From positions 1 through 22,870 of the IMG/VR virus record IMGVR_UViG_3300001737_000126: a DNA stretch of 22,870 nucleotides; one strand, 5' to 3'. The position numbers and the translations under genes were made by a program. The stretch is from a virus. Shown here piece by piece: positions 7,494 to 16,034 of this stretch (the first letter of the stretch is position 1; each line of letters starts with the position of its first letter). Below the pieces are notes generated by a model that searched no databases, was not told the DNA's origin, and saw nothing but the letters and a program-made list of their open reading frames with translations.

Positions 7494-8115
7494 AGAGCAA
7501 ATTATTGATCGTATGAATGAAGTTGGTGTAATGAACCGCTCATGTGGAAAAGGAGTTTGCCCAAGAGCTAAGGGAGATATCACAGAGATAGATATCGAGA
7601 ACCGCACCATACCATTTATACTTGTAAGTAAAGAAAATGCTGGTGAGAGATATGACTGGTGGAATGATGAAGTTTACATAGAAGAGCTTGACCCAAATGG
7701 TGCAAGACTTGAAGAACTTCAAACATTCTTTAAAGACCACCGCACTAGTGTAGACACAGCTATAGGCCGTATTGAAAACACTCGTGTAGAAGATGGTCAA
7801 ATAAAAGCAGATGTCGCGTTTGGAACAGACGAAGATGCTGCAAAAGTGTTTACTAAGTACCAGGACAGAGTTCTCACTGATGTGAGTGTCGGGTACTACG
7901 TAAATGACATCATAGTTACATCAAGAAAAGATGAACCTGACCATGTACTTGTTACCGACTACACATTAGTTGAGCTATCAGCCGTGTGGAAGGGTTTTGA
8001 TAAGGGTGCAACTATAGGTCGCTCGGCAACGAGTCAAAAGCAAGTTGAAAAACTTAGAAACACTGATGTGCTTCGCAAAAAATTAAACCTAAAAGAGAAG
8101 GAGATTACATGTTAA
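7480..8115 (+). CDS. HK97-family prohead protease (S78-type)
   Basis: From GTG 7480 the protein has 211 residues. It should cleave the scaffold (delta) domain of the major capsid protein during head maturation. Visible features are 'RTIPFILVSKENAGERYDWW' (the N-terminal strand region), 'FFKDHRTSVDTAIGRI' with catalytic His (H87), and 'VLTDVSVGYYV' with the nucleophile Ser (S136). 'YTLVELSAVWKGFDKGATIG' then resembles the family's 'LxEVSlVxxpADxxA' block. It sits between portal and capsid genes as in HK97. A Cys-containing insert near the N-terminus (SCGKGVC) is not part of the core. The last bases overlap the capsid ATG at 8109. Confidence 0.87.
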   Translation: MPKSKEQIIDRMNEVGVMNRSCGKGVCPRAKGDITEIDIENRTIPFILVSKENAGERYDWWNDEVYIEELDPNGARLEELQTFFKDHRTSVDTAIGRIENTRVEDGQIKADVAFGTDEDAAKVFTKYQDRVLTDVSVGYYVNDIIVTSRKDEPDHVLVTDYTLVELSAVWKGFDKGATIGRSATSQKQVEKLRNTDVLRKKLNLKEKEITC

Positions 8116-9287
8116 TCAAACAACTACGTGAAAGAATGAATAAAGCTAATGCAGCTATGAGAGCTATGTTAGACAGCAATCCAAATGGATTAAGTGAAGA
8201 GCAATCAGCTGAGTATGATGATCTTGAAAAAGAGTTTGATACAACTCGTGCACAACTTGAAAAAGCAGTAGAGCGTGATGCAAAATCAAAAGAGCGTGAG
8301 ACTTTTATGGGTCAAGCACAAAGAGCTCCATTAGCAGGTGATGTTTCACATCAAGATGATAATGAAGGTCAAGAAGATTTATATCGTGGTGCATTTTGGG
8401 CTGCACAAACTCGTAAGCCACTTACACCAGAACAGACTCGTTCTTTAAATACTGCAACTGGTTCAGAAGGTGGTTACCTGGTTCCTGAGTCTTTCCAAAC
8501 TGAGATTGTTAAAAAACTTACTGAAAAATCATATATGCGTGGATTGGCAACTGTAAGTATGTCAAGCTCAACAGACAATATCCCTGTTGAAGGTGATGAT
8601 GGCGCAAACAGCTGGATTGATGAAGAGGGTACATATGCTGAGAGTGACCCTACGATTTCTCAAGTTAAAATGGCGGCATATAAAACAGGTCGTATTATTA
8701 AAGTTACTGATGAGCAGTTAAATGATAGCTTCACTTCTATTGAAGGGTATGTGTCTCTTAAGTTTGCTAAGTCTACTACAAAAGCAGAAGAGCTTGCATT
8801 TGTGTCTGGTGATGGTTCAAAAAAACCAACTGGTTTCTTAGTAACAGCACAAGTTGGAAAAACAACAGCATCTGCAACTGCTATTACAGCTGATGAAATC
8901 ATTGATACATGGGGCTCACTAGACGAGGACTATGCTGTGAATGGAACTTGGAAAATGAACAGAAACACTTTAGTTTCAATAATGAAATTAAAAGATAGCA
9001 ATGGTGACTACCTTGTAAACAAAGGTCTTAATGGTGCTCCAAGTGCAATGTTAGGTGCTCCTATCGTTGTTAACAAACACATGCCTGACATTGAAGCTGG
9101 TGCAAAACCAATCTCTTTTGGAGATATGAGTTACTACTTCATCAAAGACCGTACTGTTATGAACATGAAACGCCTTGAAGAAGCCTATGCAACAACAGGT
9201 CATATCGGTTTTAGAATTGATAAACGTGTTGATGGAAAACTTGTTCTTCCTGAAGCTGTAAAAGTACTACAAATGAAAGCGGCTTAA
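8109..9287 (+). CDS. HK97-family major capsid protein
   Basis: This 392-residue protein forms the icosahedral shell. Residues about 1-70 form a charged coiled coil (KQLRERMNKANAAMRAML and on to about residue 68), equivalent to the cleavable scaffolding delta domain of HK97 gp5. The mature shell would begin after a linker. 'GSEGGYLVPESFQTEIVKKL' (118-137) is the classical start of the HK97 fold. Later blocks include 'SMSSSTDNIPVEGDDG', 'FVSGDGSKKPTGFL', 'WKMNRNTLVSIMKLKDSNGD' and 'APIVVNKHMPDI', ending with 'HIGFRIDKRVDGKLVLPEAV'. AAGGAG lies upstream of ATG 8109. Codons here are slightly more biased than in neighbouring genes, as expected for an abundant protein. Confidence 0.96.
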   Translation: MLIKQLRERMNKANAAMRAMLDSNPNGLSEEQSAEYDDLEKEFDTTRAQLEKAVERDAKSKERETFMGQAQRAPLAGDVSHQDDNEGQEDLYRGAFWAAQTRKPLTPEQTRSLNTATGSEGGYLVPESFQTEIVKKLTEKSYMRGLATVSMSSSTDNIPVEGDDGANSWIDEEGTYAESDPTISQVKMAAYKTGRIIKVTDEQLNDSFTSIEGYVSLKFAKSTTKAEELAFVSGDGSKKPTGFLVTAQVGKTTASATAITADEIIDTWGSLDEDYAVNGTWKMNRNTLVSIMKLKDSNGDYLVNKGLNGAPSAMLGAPIVVNKHMPDIEAGAKPISFGDMSYYFIKDRTVMNMKRLEEAYATTGHIGFRIDKRVDGKLVLPEAVKVLQMKAA

Positions 9288-9297
9288 AGGCTAAGTT

Positions 9298-9678
9298 ATG
9301 AGCAAATTGCAAATTAAACTACTAACTGGACGAAGTGGTCCAGAAGGTAGTTATATGCCAGGTGAAAAGATAAATGTTGATTTTGAAGAAGCTATTAACC
9401 TTGTTGAGTCAAATCAAGCAGAGCCTACAAACAAAAAGGCTTACGAAGCAGCTGTAAAAGCTCTTGCGGACGAAAAAGTAAAAACGGATGAGAGAGAAGC
9501 TGAGATAAATGCAGTAATGCATAAAGATACTCTTGGCCTTGAACTCAAAGAGCTCTATAGAGATGTAGCACTTAAAACTGCTGAGATAGAAGGTGTCATC
9601 CTTACTGAGGAGGAGATAGAGTCGTTTGTCGCTATCTCTCTTGAGGGTGAGAAGTTTAAAGGCAAGGAACCAAAGTAG
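9298..9678 (+). CDS. Unknown small protein after the capsid gene
   Basis: The protein has 126 residues and no family I recognise. The N-terminal 45 residues look like a small beta domain ('LQIKLLTGRSGPEGSYMPGE' then KINVDFEEA), a pattern often found in short proteins encoded after major capsid genes. The rest is highly charged and helical, with heptad-like stretches. It has neither a signal peptide nor membrane segments. By position it could be a head decoration or head-tail joining accessory protein, but this is inference. It starts 10 bp after the capsid stop, and the next gene begins immediately after its stop (TAG-ATG). Confidence 0.6.
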   Translation: MSKLQIKLLTGRSGPEGSYMPGEKINVDFEEAINLVESNQAEPTNKKAYEAAVKALADEKVKTDEREAEINAVMHKDTLGLELKELYRDVALKTAEIEGVILTEEEIESFVAISLEGEKFKGKEPK

Positions 9679-10215
9679 ATGAGTGCCGTAACACTATTAG
9701 AAGCAAAAGCACATTTAAAAGTATTAGATGATGCAGATGATGTTTACATCCAGACTCTTATAGATGTTGCAGAAGCTCAGGCTGAGGAGATTACATCTCG
9801 CAATCTTCTTGAGACTACAAATGTGTTCTACCTCTCTAAATATATGGAAGTCTTTGAACTACCAAAGTCTCCACTAATTGCGGTTGATACTATTGAATAT
9901 GTGCCATATGGAGAGAGTGAAAATGTGACTCTCTCTGCTGACATGTACGAAGTTGACAACTCGTGTGAACCTGGAAGGGTAAGATTTTTAGAAGACCTTT
10001 ATGCAGCAGACCTGTTTAAGGCTATAAAAGTCACATACAGATCAGGGTTTGGAACTGCTTCAGATGTACCAGCTCCTATAAAACAGTGGATGCTTTTAAG
10101 AATCGGAACTCTCTATGAGAACCATGAAGAAATAGTTGTAGGAACAATTACATCAGAGATAAAAAGTGACTATAACGATTTTCTCATTTCAAAATATAGA
10201 GTGGGTCGTTTATGA
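9679..10215 (+). CDS. Head-tail connector protein (gp6-like)
   Basis: This 178-residue protein resembles the HK97 gp6 / phiE125 gp8 adaptor family that docks below the portal. It begins with 'TLLEAKAHLKVLDDADDVYI', the typical 'LxEaKxhLRvdxxdeDxxI', continuing with 'LIDVAEAQAEEITSRNLL'. A central strand region follows ('LPKSPLIAVDTIEYVPYGE'), then 'IKVTYRSGFGTASDVPAPIK' and a C-terminal helix ('QWMLLRIGTLYENHEE'). All these blocks are standard for the family and in the correct order. The stop overlaps the next gene's ATG (ATGA), as expected for a head-completion operon. Confidence 0.88.
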   Translation: MSAVTLLEAKAHLKVLDDADDVYIQTLIDVAEAQAEEITSRNLLETTNVFYLSKYMEVFELPKSPLIAVDTIEYVPYGESENVTLSADMYEVDNSCEPGRVRFLEDLYAADLFKAIKVTYRSGFGTASDVPAPIKQWMLLRIGTLYENHEEIVVGTITSEIKSDYNDFLISKYRVGRL

Positions 10216-10532
10216 GAAGCGGAAACTTAAAGCATAAAATAGAGATACAAAGCTACATACAAACCCAAAACGATTTTGGAGAAGTGATAGAAGGGTACTC
10301 TGTTTTTAAAACTGTTTATGCGAGTATCGTTCCTATATCTGGGAAAGAATACTTTGCAAGTAAACAAGTAAATGCGGAAGTTTCTCACAAAATAGAGTGT
10401 AGATATGTTGCTGGGGTTTTACCAACAATGAGAATAGTTTATGGTAGTAGAATTTTTGAAATAAGTTCACCTCCTATAAACGTTCGTGAAGCAAACAAGA
10501 TTTTGCAAATTATGGCTGTAGAGGTTATTTAA
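10212..10532 (+). CDS. Head closure / head-tail adaptor protein (SPP1 gp16-like)
   Basis: The protein has 106 residues, the usual length of the Phage_H_T_join family. The N-terminus 'MRSGNLKHKIEIQSYIQTQN' matches the family's 'xRaGxLrhrItIQxxxxxxD' start. It is followed by a beta-barrel pattern with 'VYASIVPISGKEYFASKQ' and 'HKIECRY', and an end 'RIFEISSPPINVREANKILQ' matching 'xxyxItxvxdxxxrxrxlxl'. It plugs the connector until the tail is attached. It overlaps the connector gene by 4 bp, and its stop immediately precedes the next ATG. Confidence 0.87.
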   Translation: MRSGNLKHKIEIQSYIQTQNDFGEVIEGYSVFKTVYASIVPISGKEYFASKQVNAEVSHKIECRYVAGVLPTMRIVYGSRIFEISSPPINVREANKILQIMAVEVI

Positions 10533-11078
10533 ATGTCTGATGTTCAAGTTATCGGAATGGAAGCGATACTTAAAAAACTCAAAGTGCTACCAGAAAGAAT
10601 TCAAAAGAATGTTTTAGCTGGTGCAATTAGAGCGAGTGCGAAAGTAATAGCAGACGAAGCAAAGAGAAATGTTCCAATTAAATATGGTGGATTAAGAGAC
10701 AGCATAGGAGTTAAAAAAGCTTCTAAGCCGAGAGTTACAAAAAAGACTCTATTAATTTACAAAGTCTCTCCAATGACAAAAAATGTTACACGTAGATTTA
10801 AACTAGCGGATGGCACTAAATGGTCTATAAAAGGAGAGGTTGATGGGTGGTATGGTCACTTCGTGGAGTTTGGAACTTATGCAAAATTAGACCATCCACT
10901 TGTAAAACCAAGAACTGGAAGGTTAGGCAAAAAAAGAGCAAAGATGGTTAGTCAAGGCTATGGTGTAGCGGCTCACCCTTTTATGAGACCAGCATACGAA
11001 AAAAAAGGTGCAGAGTCTATAAGAGTAGTAAAAAGTTATATGACTAAGCGAATAGACAAGGAGATTGCAAAATTATGA
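10533..11078 (+). CDS. HK97 gp10-like tail/neck protein
   Basis: This 181-residue protein belongs to the HK97-gp10-like family that helps terminate or join the tail. It starts 'VIGMEAILKKLKVLPERIQK' and continues 'NVLAGAIRASAKVIADEAK', the typical 'xxlxkaLxxaaxxixxeAkxxaPvxtGxLrxSI'. The conserved 'NVPIKYGGLRDSIGVKKA' follows, then 'YGHFVEFGTYAK' ('yaxfvEfGT') and 'AAHPFMRPAYEKK' ('pxPFlrPA'). The Lys/Arg-rich insert at about 120-145 is somewhat longer than in the shortest family members. The stop overlaps the next ATG by 4 bp. Confidence 0.88.
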   Translation: MSDVQVIGMEAILKKLKVLPERIQKNVLAGAIRASAKVIADEAKRNVPIKYGGLRDSIGVKKASKPRVTKKTLLIYKVSPMTKNVTRRFKLADGTKWSIKGEVDGWYGHFVEFGTYAKLDHPLVKPRTGRLGKKRAKMVSQGYGVAAHPFMRPAYEKKGAESIRVVKSYMTKRIDKEIAKL

Positions 11079-11404
11079 TTGAAAAAGACTTAGTTGCATC
11101 TATTAAAACTATCTGTACAAGGGTTTACCCTCTTTTTATGCCTCAAAATGTAGTTTTTCCAGCTGTGACTTACCAAGTCATTTATGATGGTACAGAACAA
11201 GGAGTAGGCGGTTGCGTTTGGGGTAGAGATGTACGGATACAAGTAGATATTTACTCAAAAAGCTATAGTGAGGCGAAAAGCCTTAAACAACAAGCTGTAA
11301 ATCATATTATTGACTTAAAGGGAGGAAATATTTCCGCTCAAGACCTTTATGATGATGATATGCAACTTTACAGACAATTAATTGATTTTACAATAAAGGA
11401 ATAA
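11075..11404 (+). CDS. Tail completion protein (DUF3168-like)
   Basis: The 109-residue protein has the size, place and pattern of DUF3168 / gp17-like tail terminators. It has an N-terminal helix ('EKDLVASIKTICTRVYPLFM'), 'VFPAVTYQVIYDG' (the family's 'xxPyvvyxxxsd'), 'VRIQVDIYSKSYSEAKSLKQ' (central strand and helix), and the ending 'MQLYRQLIDFTIKE'. Such proteins form a ring at the head-proximal end of the tail tube and set its termination. It is encoded between the gp10-like and tail tube genes, as in many siphoviruses, and overlaps the gp10-like stop (ATGA). Confidence 0.8.
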   Translation: MIEKDLVASIKTICTRVYPLFMPQNVVFPAVTYQVIYDGTEQGVGGCVWGRDVRIQVDIYSKSYSEAKSLKQQAVNHIIDLKGGNISAQDLYDDDMQLYRQLIDFTIKE

Positions 11405-11406
11405 CA

Positions 11407-11820
11407 ATGGGTATTAATACAAAAGGCATTATCTTAAGTGCAAACAGTCAAGAGGTAGGTTGTTTTCAATCAGTAGGTGACATCGATTTAACTAGAGAGG
11501 TTAAGGAGTACGAATGTTTAAACAATGGGAACATTGAGTTAGCAGTTGGAAACATTAAAGCTGGTGACATTCCAGTAGGTGTTAAGTATGATCCATCAGA
11601 CTCTGCTGGTGCTGGTGAAATGGAGACTGCTTTCAAAAGCGGTGCAGCTATCCCTTTTGCAGTTGAACTTTCAGACAAAGGCACAACTAATGGAACTACA
11701 TTTACATGGAGTGGTGCAGTTGTAACAAGTTGGAAAGTAACACCAGAGCAAAATGGTTTTGTAATCGCAACTTTCACTGTTAAATTAAATGGCGAACCAA
11801 CAATTACGGCGGCTGCATAA
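11407..11820 (+). CDS. Major tail tube protein
   Basis: The protein has 137 residues and the compact beta-rich character of siphovirus tail tube subunits. Family-like elements are 'GCFQSVGDIDLTREVKEYEC' near the N-terminus, 'GDIPVGVKYDPSD', 'AFKSGAAIPFAVELSDKG' and 'TFTWSGAVVTSWKVTPEQNG' followed by a last strand 'FVIATFTVKLNGEP'. This is the common pattern in which a tube subunit ends in 'xxxxvsfkxsGkpt'. The position, after tail completion and before the frameshifting chaperones and tape measure, supports the call. The start follows AAAGGAATAAC. Stacked hexamers would line the channel around the tape measure. Confidence 0.83.
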   Translation: MGINTKGIILSANSQEVGCFQSVGDIDLTREVKEYECLNNGNIELAVGNIKAGDIPVGVKYDPSDSAGAGEMETAFKSGAAIPFAVELSDKGTTNGTTFTWSGAVVTSWKVTPEQNGFVIATFTVKLNGEPTITAAA

Positions 11821-11821
11821 T

Positions 11822-12307
11822 ATGAAAATTCAACTCGACTACGAAATAAAAATCGAAGTTAAAGAGGGAAATAAAACGAAAGAGAGCTTAAAAGTTTTCT
11901 TTCGTGAATTCACTCAAAAAGAGAAGAAAGAACATGATGTTCTTAGAAAACAGTTTTTAGCTATCAATAAAAAGGCTCAAAAACTCAACAGAAAACAAGT
12001 AGCAATTAGTGAAAAAGCTGAACTATATAAACTTACAAAAGACTATCAAAGTGCTATAGATGCAGTAAGTGAACAAGAAAAGATAGAAGATGAACTCGAA
12101 GAACTACTTGATGAACTTAGCGAATTAGGCGGAGGCGACCCAGTTGAATTCGCAGAAAAAACAGCAGAGAATAGATTTGAAGTTCTTGTAAGTGGAAAAG
12201 ATAAAGAGACTCTTAGAGAGTATGCAGAAATAAAAGGCTACACAGCATTAATGCAATCACTTGATGAGTCAAAAAATGAGTTAGAAAAAAAGCAGTCTGG
12301 CGAGTAG
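11822..12307 (+). CDS. Tail assembly chaperone, upstream (gpG-like) frame
   Basis: From ATG 11822 the protein has 161 residues. It is very charged and helical, with a central coiled-coil stretch rich in Lys, Glu and Leu (about 30-110), and begins with short strands (KIQLDYEIKIEVKEG). I make the call mainly from gene order (tail tube, this gene, a -1 frame ORF, tape measure) and from the slippery site A_AAA_AAG at 12286-12292 near its end, as in the lambda G/GT pair. An upstream in-frame start would overlap the tube gene and is unnecessary. The products coat the tape measure during tail assembly and are absent from virions. Confidence 0.75.
   Translation: MKIQLDYEIKIEVKEGNKTKESLKVFFREFTQKEKKEHDVLRKQFLAINKKAQKLNRKQVAISEKAELYKLTKDYQSAIDAVSEQEKIEDELEELLDELSELGGGDPVEFAEKTAENRFEVLVSGKDKETLREYAEIKGYTALMQSLDESKNELEKKQSGE
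12286..12292 (+). other. Programmed -1 ribosomal frameshift site A_AAA_AAG
   Basis: The heptamer AAAAAAG is in the correct phase for the upstream frame (codons GAA-AAA-AAG), matching the classical X_XXY_YYZ slippery sequence. A -1 slip enters a frame that is open from 12280 through 12618 without stops, fusing the gpG-like and gpT-like parts. The upstream frame stops only 15 nt later (TAG 12305-12307). A short TGGC/GCCA stem (12298-12301 with 12307-12310) lies 5 nt downstream but looks weak. Confidence 0.75.
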
Positions 12308-12312
12308 CCATA

Positions 12313-12618
12313 GTGTTAAGAAGCGGAGAAGGTTTTAATAGTCTTCGCTCTTTTGAAAAAGCACTTGCCAATGTAGCGGCAAAGTGTGAGTTTAATTATG
12401 GTGCGATGGGTAGAGTTGGATTTCTTTACGAGTCAGTAAAAGACCAACTAAAATGGCATCATTTAGTAGTTAAAGATTATGTAAGAATTATCTCACAAAT
12501 AGGTCAAATTATGTCTATGAGTGATGAAGATTTTAACAAACACAAAGTAGAACACATAGAGATGAGCCAAGAGGCAATAAGCCAAGTGTTCTTAAAAGCA
12601 TTCGGAGATGGAAAGTAA
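12313..12618 (+). CDS. Tail assembly chaperone, downstream (gpT-like) frame
   Basis: This is 101 residues if counted from GTG 12313. More likely it is made as the C-terminal part of a -1 frameshift fusion, in which reading continues from the slippery site (next codon GCA at 12292) and gives a GT-type product of about 265 residues. It has a helical pattern, with 'RSFEKALANVAAKCEFNYGA', 'WHHLVVKDYVRIISQIGQIM', and an end 'MSQEAISQVFLKAFGDGK'. The frame is exactly -1 relative to the upstream gene, and the only initiation codon (GTG) has a poor ribosome-binding site. The stop overlaps the tape measure ATG. Confidence 0.75.
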   Translation: MLRSGEGFNSLRSFEKALANVAAKCEFNYGAMGRVGFLYESVKDQLKWHHLVVKDYVRIISQIGQIMSMSDEDFNKHKVEHIEMSQEAISQVFLKAFGDGK

Positions 12619-15600
12619 TGGCAACAGTTGGAACAGTAATAATTGATGTTAAAGCGGATACTGCAAAACTCGTCTCTGGAATGGATAGAGCAGAAAAAAG
12701 TGTTAAAAAAAGTGTAGACAGTTTAAAGAATAATATTCTTGGAATTGGTGCTGCATTTTTATCTATCCAAACTGCAATGAAAGCATTTGAAGTTGGGATT
12801 GACTTCACAAGAACAGCATCACAGTTTGAGAAGTTCAATACAGTCCTAAAAACCATTGAAGGCTCATCTGCAAAAGCAAACCAATCTATGGACTGGATCT
12901 CTGAATTTACCAAAAGTACACCTTACGAACTAGCAAACGTAACGGACTCTTTTGTTAAGCTCAAAGCGTATGGCATAGACCCCACAGATGGAACACTAAG
13001 AACTCTTGGAGATACAGCTTCTGCAATGGGAAAAAGTTTAAACCAAGCAGTTGAAGCAATGGCTGATGCTGTAACTGGAGAGAATGAAAGACTCAAAGAG
13101 TTTGGTATAAAAGCTTCAAAGAGTGCTGACGAAATAACATATAATTGGACTTCTGCAAGTGGTAAAGCTAAAACTATTACTATTGAGAACAACTCTGCAA
13201 TCATACAAAGCACACTTGAAGCTATATTTAACAGTAAATACGAAGATGCTATGGATATGCAAAGTAAGACTCTTGAAGGTATGCTATCTAACATTAGCGA
13301 CAGTTATACAATCTTTCAAAATAATGTAATGAACGAAGGCTTGTATGACTATATCAAAGCAGTTACTAAAGTATTTGGGACTGAATTAAGTAAAGCACTT
13401 GAAGTCACAGCAGACAATTCAAAACCATTTGCGAACACTTTAATTGATGCAATAAACTCAACAATTCTTGCAACTGGTAAACTCGCAAATGCACTTCAAG
13501 GGATTGGTGTATTTTTTAAAGTTACTTACGAAACAGTAAGTGCGGCCTTTAATGCACTTGTTGTTACCATCGTTGGTGGTGCTGCGACTATGATTGACTC
13601 GCTAAATAAATTACCAGGTGTCAATCTTGATAACTCTTGGAGTACAAAAGTTTCAGAAAGTGCCGCAAATAGCTTTAGAGACAATATCGACAATATAAAT
13701 AACTCTTTAGATGGAATAGTAGATTATGAAGATAGAGCGGTTAAATTTGTAAACGATAGCACAGAAGCTTTTAGAAAATTCCAACTTGTAGCCGACAATG
13801 CGACATCAAATAAACCAAGAGCAGAAATCGGAACTGATGCAAAATCAGGTAGTGAAAGCGATGCTGCTATTAAGAAGAGAATGAAACTAGAAGAAGATTG
13901 GAAAGAGTTGCTTGATAATAACTATCTGTCTGCACTAGACTCTCAAATAGCACTAGCAGAAAGCACAAATGATTGGAATGATGGCTTAACTGGCGTGGCT
14001 GGTAACATAATGGCTATATCTAAAAGCATGAGTAAATTCAGAGTAGATGAACTTAAATCTACTAAAGCACAGTTCACACTTGAGAAGAAATATGAACAAG
14101 ACAGAGAGAAGTTTAAAAACTCTCCGGAGAAACTTGCAATATTAGAAAAACAATATGCTAAAGACTCAAAAGCACTAAAAGAAGCATCATTACAAAATGA
14201 ACTTCAAGGATACTCACAAATGGCTGGTGCTATGAGTAATATGTTTGAGCAAGGGAGCAAAGAGGCTGCGGCTTTTAATGTTGTTCAAAATGCTCTCGCT
14301 TTAAGTGCGGCTGTAACTTCTATCGCAAGTGCTGGTGCTGGTGATCCATATACTGCAATCCCTAGAATTATTGCAATGACAGCGACAATGGCTTCACTTC
14401 TATCAAACATAGGTGTTGCACTAGGAACAAATCAAACTGTGACATCTTACGATGCTTTCTCTGCACAAGCGGAGAACACTGGAACTGGAAGTGTTTTTGG
14501 TGAACCAGATGAACAATCACAAAGCATAGCAAACTCTTTAGAGATAATGAGCGACTATGCAGAGCCGCAGTATCAAGCGATTGTAAGAATGAGCGACAGC
14601 ATACTACAGCTTAACGGAGACATAACAAAGTTCACAAATCAAGCTGTGAGAACTGGCGCAACATCTTCATACTTTAATGACTACTCTTTTGAGGGCTCTA
14701 TGGAAACTCTATTTAAAGAGTCTGGTGCGGCTTCATTTGTTGGAAATATTGCGAGTATGTTCACTTTCGGTCTTGGGGATTTTCTTGGTATAACATCGGC
14801 ACTTAGTAGTGTATTTGGTGGTGGTGGCTATACAGAGATGACAGACTATGGTGCTAGATTTAACCAACAACTTATCACAAGTGCAATGGAGTCAATAAGT
14901 GCTAATTCATACAAAACTATTCACACGCATAAAGATGGTGGATGGTTCAGTTCTGACTCTGACACATACAAAACAACATTTGGATCACTAGATAAAACTC
15001 TAAAAGAAAATATGTCAATGGTACTTGGTGGCGTTTACGACTCTGTTATCTTAGCAACAGAAGCAATCGGTCTTGATAGAGTAGAAACGATTGAAGATTT
15101 ATCTGACTTTATGATTATGTCTTCAAAAATATCTTTTGACAAATCAGGAACAGCAATTGAGAAAGACTTTACTGCATATATAAGCAACATCACAGACAGA
15201 CTTGCAGCAGATGCACTTAATGGGATTTTAGATGATTATAGACAAGTGGGCGAGGGATTATTTGAAACACTTTCGAGAGTTGCTACAGAAGTAACGGTTG
15301 TGACTGGATTGCTTGACGTCATAAATACAATGCCAGTTGATAACATTCTATTGACTTCTCAAAACTTAATAGAACTATCAGGTTCACTTGATGAGTTTTC
15401 AAACATGACTAACAGCTATTACGATGATTATTTTAGTGATGCTGAAAAACTAGAAGATACAACTCAAATGCTGTCTGGAATATTTAGCGACTTAGGCATC
15501 GCAATGCCATCTACTTATGAAGGCTTTAGAAACATAGTTGAAACGCTTGATTTAAACACAGAGTCAGGGCAATCAACTTATATAACGATGATGCGCATTG

Positions 15601-16034
15601 CTGACAGCTTTACAGAAGTTGCGGATGCTTCAAAAACTCTACTTGATGCAAACGAAGAACTCATAAGCGGACTTCTCACATTTGCTAACAATATGCTTTA
15701 CAACTCTTTGTCTGCAGAAATAAACTATGGGTACTCAATGACAATGTTAAGTGCGGCACTCAATGGGTTTGCAAGTTCAACAGATAAAGCTCAAAGTTCA
15801 ACAGACATACAAAGTTATGCGGCAAATGCAGTTAATTATATCAATAGTAGTGCTACTTCATTATCTGAACAGCAATATCAAACAGCACTAATCGCAAACA
15901 GAATAAAAGACACGGTTGCACTAAATGATAATGGAAGTTTTAAAACTGTTGAAGAGAGAATTATAGAAATGAAAGATGCAATCGTAGCTGAACTTCAAGA
16001 CATAAATGCAAACACAGAAAGGGAGTATGCTTAA
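12618..16034 (+). CDS. Tail tape measure protein
   Basis: This 1138-residue protein sets tail length and is ejected with the DNA. The N-terminal block 'GTVIIDVKADTAKLVSGMDR' is the typical tape measure opening. It is followed by a conserved domain with 'FEKFNTVLKTIEGSSAKANQ', 'STPYELANVTDSFVKLKAYG' and 'LGDTASAMGKSLNQAVEAMA', found in many Campylobacterota and proteobacterial phage tape measures. Hydrophobic, Ala/Gly-rich segments lie at about 305-325, 548-604 and 710-735; these could be membrane-inserting during injection. Long helical repeats fill the rest. It is the longest gene in the window, as usual in siphoviruses. A rough estimate of about 0.15 nm per residue gives a tail near 170 nm. 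Confidence 0.93.
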   Translation: MATVGTVIIDVKADTAKLVSGMDRAEKSVKKSVDSLKNNILGIGAAFLSIQTAMKAFEVGIDFTRTASQFEKFNTVLKTIEGSSAKANQSMDWISEFTKSTPYELANVTDSFVKLKAYGIDPTDGTLRTLGDTASAMGKSLNQAVEAMADAVTGENERLKEFGIKASKSADEITYNWTSASGKAKTITIENNSAIIQSTLEAIFNSKYEDAMDMQSKTLEGMLSNISDSYTIFQNNVMNEGLYDYIKAVTKVFGTELSKALEVTADNSKPFANTLIDAINSTILATGKLANALQGIGVFFKVTYETVSAAFNALVVTIVGGAATMIDSLNKLPGVNLDNSWSTKVSESAANSFRDNIDNINNSLDGIVDYEDRAVKFVNDSTEAFRKFQLVADNATSNKPRAEIGTDAKSGSESDAAIKKRMKLEEDWKELLDNNYLSALDSQIALAESTNDWNDGLTGVAGNIMAISKSMSKFRVDELKSTKAQFTLEKKYEQDREKFKNSPEKLAILEKQYAKDSKALKEASLQNELQGYSQMAGAMSNMFEQGSKEAAAFNVVQNALALSAAVTSIASAGAGDPYTAIPRIIAMTATMASLLSNIGVALGTNQTVTSYDAFSAQAENTGTGSVFGEPDEQSQSIANSLEIMSDYAEPQYQAIVRMSDSILQLNGDITKFTNQAVRTGATSSYFNDYSFEGSMETLFKESGAASFVGNIASMFTFGLGDFLGITSALSSVFGGGGYTEMTDYGARFNQQLITSAMESISANSYKTIHTHKDGGWFSSDSDTYKTTFGSLDKTLKENMSMVLGGVYDSVILATEAIGLDRVETIEDLSDFMIMSSKISFDKSGTAIEKDFTAYISNITDRLAADALNGILDDYRQVGEGLFETLSRVATEVTVVTGLLDVINTMPVDNILLTSQNLIELSGSLDEFSNMTNSYYDDYFSDAEKLEDTTQMLSGIFSDLGIAMPSTYEGFRNIVETLDLNTESGQSTYITMMRIADSFTEVADASKTLLDANEELISGLLTFANNMLYNSLSAEINYGYSMTMLSAALNGFASSTDKAQSSTDIQSYAANAVNYINSSATSLSEQQYQTALIANRIKDTVALNDNGSFKTVEERIIEMKDAIVAELQDINANTEREYA

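Noticed and set aside
11466-11777. Antisense ORF across the tail tube gene, with similar minus-strand ORFs elsewhere (for example 2009-2317, 12533-12913, 12923-13294 and 16720-17109)
   Set aside because: They lie entirely or mostly within well-supported plus-strand genes, have no ribosome-binding sites and resemble no family. They are mirror frames of AT-rich coding DNA.
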